Under the pieces are notes generated by a model. That model was not told the DNA's origin. It made no database searches and was given only the letters and a program-made list of their open reading frames with translations. Below, one piece after another: positions 44,101 to 56,100 of a stretch of DNA of 64,000 nucleotides (its first letter is position 1; the number at the start of each line of letters is the position of its first letter). Both the position numbers and the translations under genes were made by a program. Source of the stretch: Cycas panzhihuaensis (taxonomy: Eukaryota > Cycadophyta); the NCBI GenBank assembly GCA_023213395.1, contig CM041465.1:134857741-134921740 (forward strand), in the 5' to 3' direction.

Positions 44101-47100
44101 GTCATCTACATGCAAGGCAACAAAAATGACATGGTTCTTTTCATGTTTTATATATAGGTTAGGATTAGAAGTAGATCGATGAAACCCATGTCTCAAGAAG
44201 TAATTATTGATCTTTGAGTACTATGCTCTTGGAGCTTGTTTCAAGCCATATAACGCATTTTTTAGGCGACATACAAAATGCTCCTTGCCTTGTACTTTGT
44301 AACTGGGAGGTTGCTCCAAGTATACCTCCTCCTGAAGATCGCCATTTAGAAAGGCGCTCTTCACGTCCATCTGATCGCCATTTAGAAAAGCGCTCTTCAC
44401 GTCCATCTGATAGACTGGCCATTTGCATTGAGCAACTAAGGCCAAGATGAGTCTGATGGTGTTCATATTTGCCACTGGTGCAAAAGTTTCCTCATAGTCT
44501 ATGCCTTCTTTTTGTTTGAATCCTTTTGCCACAAGGTGAGCCTTCTGCCTTTTAAGTGAACCATCAGAATGGAATTTGGTCTTGTAGACCCATTTACAAC
44601 TGATTACCTGTTTGTGTTTAGGCAATTCAACCAAATCCCAAGTACCATTCTTTTCAATAGAATGGATTTCTTCATCCATGGCAGCCTTCCAATTTTCATT
44701 TTTAGAAGCCTCCTCAAAAGTGGAAGGCTCATCAACACATAACACTTCAACCATAAGTGCATAATTGGTTTGCTGCCTGTATTTTGATGGACGTTTTCCT
44801 TCAATGATGTGGTCGTCCTGAACTGTTTGTGTGTACCATTTTGGTAACTTTTGAATCGAAGTAACTTGAACCTCAAGATCTTCTGGTCTAAGTGGTTGAT
44901 CAACAGAAGATGTGCTTGGATCAAGTGGAGCAAAATCAGTTGATGTAGACGGTCCAACAGGTGCAGATGATGTACATGGTGTAAAAGATTGAGAGAGAAG
45001 GAAGACCCCAATAATCTTCTTGCCTTTGTCAATGGGAGGTTGCATGGATGCTGTTTGCAACTCCTTATGATCTTCTTCAGCAAAGATGACATCTCTTGAG
45101 AGATGCATTTTCTTCCCTATGGGATCATACAACTTGTAGGCTTTGCTATGAATGGCATATCCTACAAAGATGCATTTTAGACTATGCTTGTCTAATTTTG
45201 TCCTTTGTCGATCGGGATGTGCATATAAGCGGTGCACCCAAAAGTCCTCAAATGGTTGTGATGGGTTTTTGCCAGACCATGCCTCCTCGGGTGTCATATC
45301 GGTGATTGCTGTAGTAGGACTGCGATTGGCCACATAGGCAGCTGTGTGAAATGCCTCTACCCAGTAAGCTCGAGTGAGTCCTTGCGCATGCATCATTGCT
45401 TTGGCTTTATTAGCCAAAGTTCTGTTCATTCGCTCGGAGACCCCATTTTGTTGAGGAGTGTGAGGAAGAATCAGTTGTCTCCGAATGCCGTTATCCTTGC
45501 AGTATTGGGTGAATTCATTTGAAGTAAATTCACCTCCATTGTCTGTCCTTAATGTTTTGATTGAATGGCCAGACTCATTTTCTACTTCAAGCTTGAATTC
45601 TTTGAATTTGGAAAAAGCTTCAGACTTGTGCTTGATGAAGTAGACCCAGACATTATGAGAAAAGTCATCAATGAAGGAGATGTAATACAAAGCTCCTCCA
45701 AAAGATGCGGTGGACATAGGTCCACACAAATATGAGTGTACCAGCTGCAAAGGATGCGATGCACGCCATGCTTTGCCTTTAGGGAAAGGCAAGCGATGCT
45801 GAGTCCCCAAAATGCACGCTTCACAAAGACATTTTGTGCCATAGATCTTTGGAAGCCCATGTACCATATTCTTGTTGATCATCTGCCTTAAATTGTCTAA
45901 GCTCAAATGGCCTAGACATTGATGCCAAAGTTGCATCTTGGACAAGTATGGAGTGACAATTGAACTAGAGTAAGAAGAATCAAGTGTTACATTATTTGCA
46001 TCCGATTTGTAGGGGCCTTGATCCTCATATCCAACAGCTACTACTTGGTCATCTTTGTCACTGATTACACATTTCCCATTTCTGAACAAGACACTCATCT
46101 GTTGCTTGTCCAACTTGCTAATAGATAGTAAATTCTTGTCCATTGAAGGTATGGAGTAGGCATTGCCATCGGGAAATGAAGAGGAAGGATTTGATGAAGA
46201 ATGAAATGGAGTTATTGTGCCTATTCCAGAAATCTTAATAGATTGATTGTTCCCAAAGGTCACTGATTGACCTTTACCTTCCTTGATGTCGGTGATGAGC
46301 TCTTCACTTCCAGTCATGTGTTGTGAAGCTCGAGAATCAATAATCCAAGTTTCATCAACCTTGGATGTTTGATATGCACAAAACAGTTTGTCTTCATCTG
46401 CAAACTGATTAAAGTGGCGTCGATTGCCACTTCTAAAACCCCCCCTTCCTCTTTGACCTCCTCGATAGGCACCTCGATTTGGTTGAGGGGTTGCTGCTGT
46501 TGCTGCTGGAATCTTTGTTGGTATTGCTGACGTGGCAGCTGCTGTCGCTAATTTGGTTGACATGGTTGTTGCTGCTGTTGACGTAGATCTGCTTGCTTCT
46601 TTCGACAATCAGGTGTTATGTGGCTAGGTTTGCCACAATAATGACATACAACATTGGTCCCTGAAGACTGAATGTTCATGTTCCCAAATTGCTTTGAGAG
46701 TGCAAGTTTGGGGTTCTGCTTGGCCTTTGAGTTGGCCGTGAAAGCACCTGATGTGGATGGTTCATCCTCATTATCCTTGGTATAGATTTGTTCTTCTTGA
46801 AGTAGTAGACTTTCAAATTCATTGAATGTCATTCTTTTGAGAGAACCATCTCTTATAGTAGATGATATGAAGCCATTGTAGTCCTTTGGCAAAGCTTTGG
46901 TGATAGATGTAATCAGTTCATCTCTTGTTGCCAGACTACCTAGTGTATTCAACTCATTACATACCTCCTTGATGGAGGAAAGAAAAACCGACATGGGCTT
47001 GACAAATTTTACAGAATACAATTTGGCTTTAACCATTAAAATGCGAACTTCATCTTGCCTTTCATACAATGAGGACAAAATGTTCCAAGCTTCCTTAGAA

Positions 47101-50100
47101 GTTTTAGCACAAGCAATGTTTTGATCCACATGTACATCCACAATCATATGAAGGAATACCAAAGCGATTTCATCTTTGGCTTCCCAAACAGCAACTAAAG
47201 CATCATCAGGTTGCACAGTTACATTGCCAATGATAACAGGTACAGGCTGAGGTAGTCTTCCAAAAACATAACCCCAAAATTCATTCATGATTAGCAAATT
47301 CTGAGTGAGTCTTTTCCATTCTTAATAGTTATCTTGACCTGTTAATCGAATGGTGCATGCATTTAGCATGTTGATAGCAACCATGTTTCAGTTATAAGGC
47401 TTGAAGCTAGTAGATAACTTGGAAACTCAAAGCTTTCGTCGCTTAAGTTTCACCTTCTAACGAAACCAATAGTCCTGATCTTACTAGAAGATCCAACAAT
47501 TGAATGGAATGATGAGTGGTGGAGGACTAGGCTATGGAGTTGGTCCAACTCTGATCTATAGAATAGATCCAACAGTTGGCCAAGTTAAATCTAGGACAAG
47601 GCAGGTAGGGTTGATCTGCATGGACGTACCATGCTTTCCCTGGGATTCATAGCCCCAATAACACCCTTTTCGAACCTCCTTTCCCTCAAACAACCTTAAT
47701 TGTCGTGTACTGACCGTATGATCGGTTGGTCCCCTAGGGAATGCACCAAGCTTAAGGTTATTTCAGAGGCAAGGTTTGAACCTTTTTCGGACCTCTCCAA
47801 CAAGATTTTAAGTCACTTTTTAGCAGTTTTAAAGTGAACTTAGATTTATTTTACTTGGATGATGTGCTTATGAGAATGCTTGATTAAGTTTTACAATGAA
47901 AGAGTGGCTTCAAAAGGAAGCAATTTTAGTACATCAAATATGAACACTTGAAGTGTTATTACAATGAACACTTTAATGAAGTGTAGTGCTTATGTAGATC
48001 CAAGTAAAAAATAGATGCTTGATTACAATGAGTTTTACAAAAAAGTACTTTGAAAAATATGCTTAAGTATTCAATGAAGCAAGGCAAAACTTGTGATGAA
48101 GATACAAATGGGTTCCTTTTAATGCTGAAAAGTGAAGATAAGAGAACCACTTGCAAAATAGGACACCAAGCACCAAGTGTTGGGACTTTAAAATAGTCCC
48201 AACGATCAAAAGAGAAGTGATTTTATTAAGTACTAAGTATTTTTTTGAGCCCTTTCTGTGACTAAGGGCAATAGGTCACCATGCAAGGTACCTTAAAAAA
48301 GTGTTTGAAAATAGTGATAAATATCACTTTTACAATATGCAAACACTTAAAATCACTTAAAGTCACTTCACGTAAGTCAATTAACACTTATGTAACGTTA
48401 ATTAAGTGTTAAAGAGCCAAGAACCATAGGCTGAAATTTGAATTTTTTTGCAACTTGATCAGTAAGGACACCACACAGGGAGCTTTTGAAAATACTTAAA
48501 CAATAGTATTTTTGAGTCTTCAAATAAGTGAGTTTAAGTTAGTATTGGTGATGTAATGAAATCACTCAATACTTAGAAGATTTTTAGCTCCAAAGGTACA
48601 AAAAAAAAGATTTTTCTCTTAATAAAAATTTAAACTAAGGTCACTATGCAAAGTGCCTTGACTTAGAAAAATGACTTAATAACGAGAAAAAATCACTTTT
48701 GATGTAAAAAAATGCTTAAAAAAGGATTGATCTAGTTGTTTTTCACTAAAGTGAAGTCAGCAAGTATTAAATGAAAATTATCATTTAAAAACCCTTTGAA
48801 ATTGGCTTTAAAAAAAGATTTTTGATGACTTAAAGGAAACTTTAGAATGACTTAAGTTATATAAAAGGGAATATTCAATGAATATTCCTCTTTGTATAAC
48901 CTAATGTTAAAATATTAAAGTTTTAAAAAAAGAAATTTTTGAAAAAAAAAAGGATGAAACAGAACATTTAGGTTGCCGCCGTTTGTGTGCCCTCGGAGAC
49001 GAACGATCCGTTCGTTCTCCTCGCAGATAGCTCGGATGGAGACGAGATTGCAGGTGAAGGGTCGTGGGACCCGTAGCAAGCTTCCTCTGAATTTTCAGAG
49101 CCTGAGACTGCTTATAGTGAGAGAACCAAGCTTTTGAAGGTTATGGAGGGCACCCCTGTCACTGTGAAGAAAAAGCAGCTGTATGGCCGTGTAGGGTTCA
49201 AAACCCTTCAACAAAACGCTGAGCTCCTTCTATGGACTCTATTACAGTTGCATGCAGTGTCAAATCTTGGACAGCCAGCTTAGAATGAGGAAAAACGAGT
49301 GAAAACCCTCAATTTTGGATAAAAAAATTAACTAAAAACAGTGAAAAACACCTTTGCACTACTAAGAACCTTCTCAAATCAATTCCAGATTACAAACTAT
49401 AGATTGAGAGTTGATTTCTAGCAAAAAAGCAAGCTGAATACAAACAACACTGAGGATTTTGAGTTTCTTAGTGGGGTTTGAGGGCTGAAAATGGCCTAGA
49501 AATAGTCCACCGCTTGCAAAAAATTAATAGCTTGAAACAGACTTGATTAAATAGTTTCAGTAAGCTGCATAATATGCCAGCACCTGAACTATAAGAAGAA
49601 TCAGCTCAATAGGTTTGATTTTTAATGAAAAAACCATGAAAAACATGAGTACTTTGCTCAAAACCTTAAAGGTAATCCGAAATTTTTTTTTCAGATTTGA
49701 ATATAGAAAGCTCATCCTTTTAACAAACCTTGGATCGCCTTCGGAGTGCGAAGGTCGTCACCAAGGGTTTGTAGGCTTTCTTCGAATCTCCTTGAGCAGT
49801 TACAAACAGAACAGAGGGAACTAGTCTCCTCTTGCTCTGATACCAAATGTGAAAAGAGGCCTAATGGCTTCATAGTCCCAAGATCTAGAAGTTAGGATCA
49901 CTCTAGTTCTAGAAGCACAAATACTTAAGAAGTATAATACTCTCAAGATGAAAGAAAGCATAAGAGACAAAGCATAAAATGAAGGAGCTAGAGAAATGAT
50001 ACTAAATGTGTGGGGTTGGAATTGGTCCAACCTCCAAAAGAATAAACAGTTTGATTAGCAAACTGACAGCATAACAATATAGCTCCAACTCTCTTATGAG

Positions 50101-53100
50101 ACAATGAGAGGAGGTTTCATTATATAGAGTGAAATGAGAGACCTAAGGCCTTGGATGTTTGACAAGTGTCAAACATCCAAGATACATGCCTTGTATGTAG
50201 GACATGTGTCCTTTTGGGCTCTCATGTGAGCAAAAATGCATGAGGGTCCATTTGACCCTTTAGTGACAACATTGTGTCACCAGAAAGAATGCGGGTGTGC
50301 ACTTTATCACTTAAGTGATAAGTCACCCCTAAAGTACAAAAGTACACATATTACATAAAAATTAAAGTACATTATCTTAACATGTAAACATAAGGTTTAA
50401 CAGTTTGAGACTCTAAAGCCCTACGTCTTCGACAAATCGGTTGAACTGGGAGATAAGTACCCACTTGACATAAAAGGGATAGGTACTATTGCCATCAATT
50501 CGCAGGGGAATATAAAGAAAATTGGAAAGGTTTTACTAGTCCCTGGACTGAAAACGAATCTTCTTTCTGTATCACAACTTAGTAAAAAGGGGCTAAGAAC
50601 AATTTTTGATGAAGAAAGACATTGTCACATTCTAGACATGAAGAATAATGGAGAAACCATTGCAAAAGGAATAAGATGTAATGATCTGTACAAACTTTTG
50701 TCAGATCCTGTACTTCCCAATGTGGAAGAAAAAGCTTGTACTATTGTCAAAACTAGTAATAAAATTTGGCATTTGAAGTATGGACATCTCCCAATTGAGA
50801 CACTAAAATCAATGGAAAAGTCAGGAATAGTAAATGGCCTGCGTCATATCTCTTTTGATAACTTTGTCTGCAAAGGTTGCCAACTTGGCAAACAACACCG
50901 ACATCCATTTAAAGAAAGCACTTGGAGAGCACAATCAAAGTTAGAATTGATTCATACGGACCTTTGTGGTCCTATCACACCACTTACAATCAATGGCTGC
51001 AGGTATTTCCTAACCTTTATTGATGATTTTACTTGGAGGGTGTGGGTATATTTCCTTCATAACAAATCAGAAGTCTTTGAAGTGTTCAAAGAATTTAAAG
51101 TAGAAGCAGAGCTGGAGTCAGGAACAAAAATTAAATGCATCAGATCAGATGGAGGGGGTGTATACATATCAAATGAATTCTTGAACTATTGCAAGTTTCA
51201 GGGAATTCGTAGATCCCTATACACCACAGTCTAATGGAGTTGCAGAAAGAAAAAATAGGACTTTAATGGAGATGGCAAGAAGTATGGTGTATGAAACGAA
51301 TGTGCCAAAATCTTATTGGGCAGAGGCAATTAATACCGCTTGCTACCTGATAAATTGAAGTCCAACAAAAGCTCTGAAGGACATAACTCCAGAAGAAGCC
51401 TGGACAGGTAGGAAACCTGATGTGAGTTCACTTAATGTTTTTGGTAGCCAAGCTTTTGTTCATATACCTGATAAAAGGAGGTCTAAAATTGATGCAAAAA
51501 GCATAGAATGTATTATGATAGGCTATAGCAAAAATTCCAAGGCCTACAAATGTATACATCTTAAGTCCAATAAAATCTATGTAAGTAGAGATGTGGTTTT
51601 CAATGAAGAAGATAGTTCAAATGACTCTGCACAAGTTAGAATAATTGAAGGAAATGAGAAAGAGGCAGAACAAGAAGCTGTGTCCGAAATCACTTCAGAA
51701 GAAGTACCCTCTGCAGGATCATCTCCTTCATCTTCATCAGTCCAAAATGAAATGACAGATGAAGAAGAATCAGCCATAGAACAATCAATGGAAGAGATAG
51801 ACATCTAAGAAGGCACACAAAAACAAAAGAAGTTACCCAGATGGTTCATCAAAACTATTGAGGAAGGAAAAGGCAATGTGCTTGAACACAGAACACGAAG
51901 TCAAAAGCCAAAGGCCCTGCTAAGCAAAGTCGAACCATAGACTTTCCAAGAAGCCAACGATCAACATGTGTGGAAGACAGCCATGGACAATGAAATGGAT
52001 TCAATTAAGAAAAATCAAACATGGGAATTGGTAGAATTACCTGCCAACAAATCTGTTGTTAGTTGCAAATGGGTCTAGAAAGTTAAGGAGGGAATTAATG
52101 GCAAAATAGAGAAACACAAAGCACTACTGGTCGCGAAGGGATACACTCAAACAACCGGTGTAGACTTTGAAGAAACCTTCGCCCTTGTGGCCAAGCTGAA
52201 CACTGTAAGGACGATAATTGCACTAGCAGCTGTACAGAATTGGAAAATCTCTCAACTGGATGTAAAAAGTGCCTTCTTGAATGGAGAATTGGAAGAAGAA
52301 GTTTACATGAAACAACCCAAAGGATATGTCAAAGAAGGACAAAAGCATCTGGTATGCAAACTAAAAAAAGCACTGTATGGATTAAAGCAAGCTCCTCGAT
52401 CCTAGACGCAAAATTGGATCATTACCTATGCAAGAACTGCTTTAAACGATGTGATTCAGACCCCAGCTTGTACATAAGGAAAAAGGATGATAAAATCACA
52501 ATAATCATCGTTTATGTAGATGACATGCTTCTCATTAGAAATGATGAAGAAGCCATTGAAGACATAAAAGAACAACTCAAGCAAGAATTTGAAATGACAG
52601 ACTTGGGCCTCCTAGACTGCTACCTGGGATTAGAAATAGATCAACAACAAGGCTATGTAGCTCTGTCTCAGAGCAAATACATCAAAGATTTGTTAACTGA
52701 GTTCCAGATGGAAAATTGCAATCCCTGTGCCACACCCATGGAAACAAATTGTGAATTAATAGCAGACGATACGGAGCAGGCAGTAGACATCACCTTATAC
52801 AGACAAATGATCGGAAGTCTGATCTATCTAACAACTACCAGGCCTGATATATCTCACTCAGTGGGATTAATATCTGGATATATGCAAAATCTTGAAGTAA
52901 GACACTGGAAGGCCGCAAAGAGAATTTTAAGATACCTGAAAGGAACAACAAACTTGAAACTGGTATATCTCAAAGGAGGATCAACTAATTTGTCAGGTTT
53001 TTGTGACTCCGACTGGGCCGGAGATAAGGAACAAAGGAAATCAACTAGCGGATACTGTTTTTTCCTAGGTTCCTCAGTAATTTCAAGGTGCAACAAAAAA

Positions 53101-56100
53101 CAAGCTACTGTTGCATTATCTTCTACTGAGTCAGAATACAAAGCAGCTGTGACAGCAACATGCGAAGCCATCTGGCTGAGACAACTCCTGACCGATCTGG
53201 AACAACGACAGAATAAGGCAACTCCTCTAAAGTGTGACAATCAGAGCGCCATCAAGTTGACCAAAAATCCAGTTCTTCATGTGAGAACCAAACATATAGA
53301 GGTTCATTATCATTTCATAAGGGAAAAAGTCCACAACAGGGAAATTGATCTGGAATATTGTCTATCTTTCGAACGAGTTGCAGATCTTCTGACAAAATCT
53401 CTTGGAAAAGAGAGACTTCAATATCTAAGAAACAAATTAGGTTTGTTAGAGATAAAACATTAAGAGAGGGTGTTGAGATGTAATGTTTTATCTAGGTGAA
53501 AAGGGGGTCATGTTGTGACACCCTCAAATGTAACTTAAGTCTAAGGTAATGACACTTGGCTGTCAGGTATGGATCGGTTACAATTCAGTTTGTAACAGTC
53601 ATCTTTCATGATGTATATTTAAGGGAGACTAAACCTCCATGTAATACAAGTTTTCCTCTTCATCTCAATTGAGATTATCAACACGCACCAGCACTTAATA
53701 AATTATTTCGGACTGTAGTAACCCTGTGAATGAATTCTGACACAGTTTCTGTTTCCTTCATACACAATTTAAATAATTCTTCTTCAAGAGCAATGATTTT
53801 TGCTCTGTTTTTTTGAGGATACAGATTTTCTAACACCTTCCAAATATTAGGGCAGGAATTCAAAGCTTCAACATACACTAAAAGATGGTTAGAGATTGAC
53901 ATTTTTAATGTTATTACACCAACATTATCTTTCTCTTCCCAATTTTTTTGAGCATCGCCACTTGTTTCAGGTTTTTCTCTTTTTTTCAATCGTCAAATTC
54001 TAGGCATTTTTAGCTCGTAGAAGGGTCCCTATCTTGATTTTCCAAATATGATAGTTGGAATCTGTCAATTTGCCTTAGTCTCCTAGGGCAAGAAAAGTAG
54101 ACACCATTTTCTATCAATAGAAATCGACTTAAAGCTGGCTGTCCGTACAACTATATGGATGTGAGAGAAAAATACCTCAAAAGATAGATCTTTTTATGAG
54201 GACCCTGGTCCTAGTATTATTTTTTGAAAACAGTCTTTGATTGAGGAGAAAAATGGCCCAAAAACAGAAGTTGAGCGGCTACGTTTTCAATGAAAAATGC
54301 TTGAAAGAACTTTAATCTTTAGTTAATCTTCAAAAAATTGGATTCAATGTTTTCAAAAAACTCAGATGCAAATATTCCATCAGATTTTACCTGGAATTTT
54401 GATTAGATTTTGAAGAAATCTGAGGAGAGAGCTTGAAACTCGTGCAAACTGAAAATAGGTCAAAACAGGGTCGAAATAGCCTCAGGTGAGTTTGCTCCAG
54501 TAGAGAAAAATGTTCCTCATGCCCTGATCTACTTGGTGGCCAAATTTCGTTCGATTCTGGAAACTTTTTGAAATAGCTGTCTGTACAGGTCTGTACGACT
54601 TGATTTAATGACTCTATTCTCCTGCAAATGACCTCCACTCTTTCTTTCAATGCCTGGTATTTTATTTTTTAAATCTCTCCTTCGATGTCTTTTGTCTCCT
54701 ATCTTGACTGGGCCTCCTCCTTTAGACAGTCAGACTGACCTGCTCTGATACCATGTTCAGTTTCAGACAAAATGAATGAGGTGAAAAACCTCTCTTGTGT
54801 TTATTATGGAGGAGAGATCTCCTTAAATATACATGAAAGAATGTAACCAACATAAATAGAAGTGACACATGTCGGACAAGTGTTTAGATTACTTGAAAGG
54901 GGTTTTGTTCATTACCCCTTAAGATAAAACATTACACATCCTAACAGGTTATCTTTTCAGTGTAGGTTACTATTTGTCTTTCTTATAGTTATTCCCATGG
55001 TTCCACATGGCAGCTGTGTTGCTTGCCAGCTTTTAATCTGTACTAGTTATTGTTGACGTAGCAGGTTTGTTCTTGTGGTTAGCAGATGAGGCCTTACTGC
55101 ACAATATGCTCAGCATAGCTTCAACCTCTTTGGAGGGATCCATCTATCTGCTATTATTGTTGTATAAATCCTCAATAGGGGACTCTTTCCCAATTGGTGA
55201 ACTGGTGCCTGAAATGCCTGGCGAGATTATTTTGACATGGCTCCCTTTGTTACTGTAATTTAGTTTTAAGAGCACAGTTCTCTTGATTGCGTTCAGGATT
55301 ATTTGTGTTTACCCTGTTGCATTCCAGGGTACTGCATTGGTTCTTGGCATCTGTAAGTTTATAATGTTGTTGGTTGGTAGTGAATGGAATTCATTGGCAC
55401 ATTTACAACCATAGCTCGCCAACATTTGGTTTGTTGTTGTTTTTGTAGCTCTGGACCTTTTCTTTTCTAGTTTCTAGTCAAAATTGTGAGTGCTAGATCA
55501 TGGGTTAGAAAGGATGGTCAATTAGAATTTAGGAATAACTGACTGCTGCTTCATTTTGTTTCATGCAATTCCGGATGGACACAAATATTGAAGATATTCT
55601 TACATGTAACCATTCCTATGTTGAAAATTTTCAGGAAGCAAGTAAACGCAATTCTTCCTGGTTACCACCGCCATGGGCTATTGTTGCTTTGCTTGTTTTG
55701 GGATTCAATGAATTTATGGCACTCTTGAGGTAATTTAGATGCATTCAGTTGTGAATTGAAACATTCAAGCTTCCTTTCTTGTACATATTGATTGTATGCC
55801 TATTTATATTGGGCTGAAAATTTCCTTGGAATTTACTGGTGACAGGAATCCCCTCTATATTGGGGTGCTTTTTGTTCTTTACCTATTGGGCAAAGCCTTG
55901 TGGGTGCAGTTGGACATTCCTGGGGAGTTCCAGCATGGCATTGTGAGTTTTAATATGTACTGTTTGGGAAAAAATGTGTCTCCATCAACTGCATTGGCCT
56001 TCTTTTACAGATGCCGGATGATTTATTGATCTTTGTAATCAATAGGTGTTTATGTTAATTTAGTTTTTGGTTTCTTTTCATTCATTTAATATAATCTCTT

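Larger units (their letters stand above)
42598..50402 (-). mobile_element. Copia-F, long-leader Ty1/copia element in Copia-G protease
   Basis: Complete 7.8-kb minus-strand element. LTRs 42,598-43,151 and 49,848-50,402, about 4% different. Flanks ATTTG (42,593-42,597) and GTTTG (50,403-50,407) are a target duplication with one G-to-A change. Primer-binding site beside the right LTR. Carries a 795-codon open pol segment. Same family as Copia-E. Confidence 0.93.
40649..53683 (+). mobile_element. Copia-G, Ty1/copia element in Copia-H gag, carrying Copia-F
   Basis: Plus strand. LTRs 40,649-40,858 and 53,471-53,683, about 5% different plus a 3-bp indel. Target duplication CGCAC at 40,644-40,648 and 53,684-53,688. 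Primer-binding site, leader, gag, knuckles, protease (interrupted by Copia-F), integrase, RT, RNase H and polypurine tract are all in order. Its RT and RNase H are the best preserved of the short-LTR family. Confidence 0.94.
36548..54946 (-). mobile_element. Copia-H, Ty1/copia element in the RHD3 intron, carrying Copia-G
   Basis: Minus strand, antisense to the host gene. LTRs 36,548-36,740 and 54,754-54,946, both 193 bp and about 9% different by eye. Target duplication GGTTA at 36,543-36,547 and 54,947-54,951. Copia-G interrupts gag. RT has YVDN for YVDD and a Trp-to-TAG stop. The oldest of the three nested insertions. Confidence 0.93.
35380..55634 (+). other. 20.3-kb RHD3 intron carrying the Copia-H nest
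   Basis: Donor GTGAGT at 35,380, acceptor TTTTCAG ending at 55,634. Removing Copia-H with one target duplication leaves about 1.85 kb. The remainder (35,380-36,542 and 54,952-55,634) is AT-rich non-coding sequence, with ATAATATAATAA-type runs at 35,480-35,610. Confidence 0.88.

Noticed and set aside
46548-46608. Programmed -1 frameshift between Copia-F gag and pol
   Set aside because: No slippery heptamer seen; the gag tail carries a stop and the frames are better explained by an indel near 46,480.
48960-49300. Captured host gene exon in the Copia-F leader
   Set aside because: G+C-rich, but neither strand gives a continuous frame or a family I recognise. Kept only as a compositional oddity.
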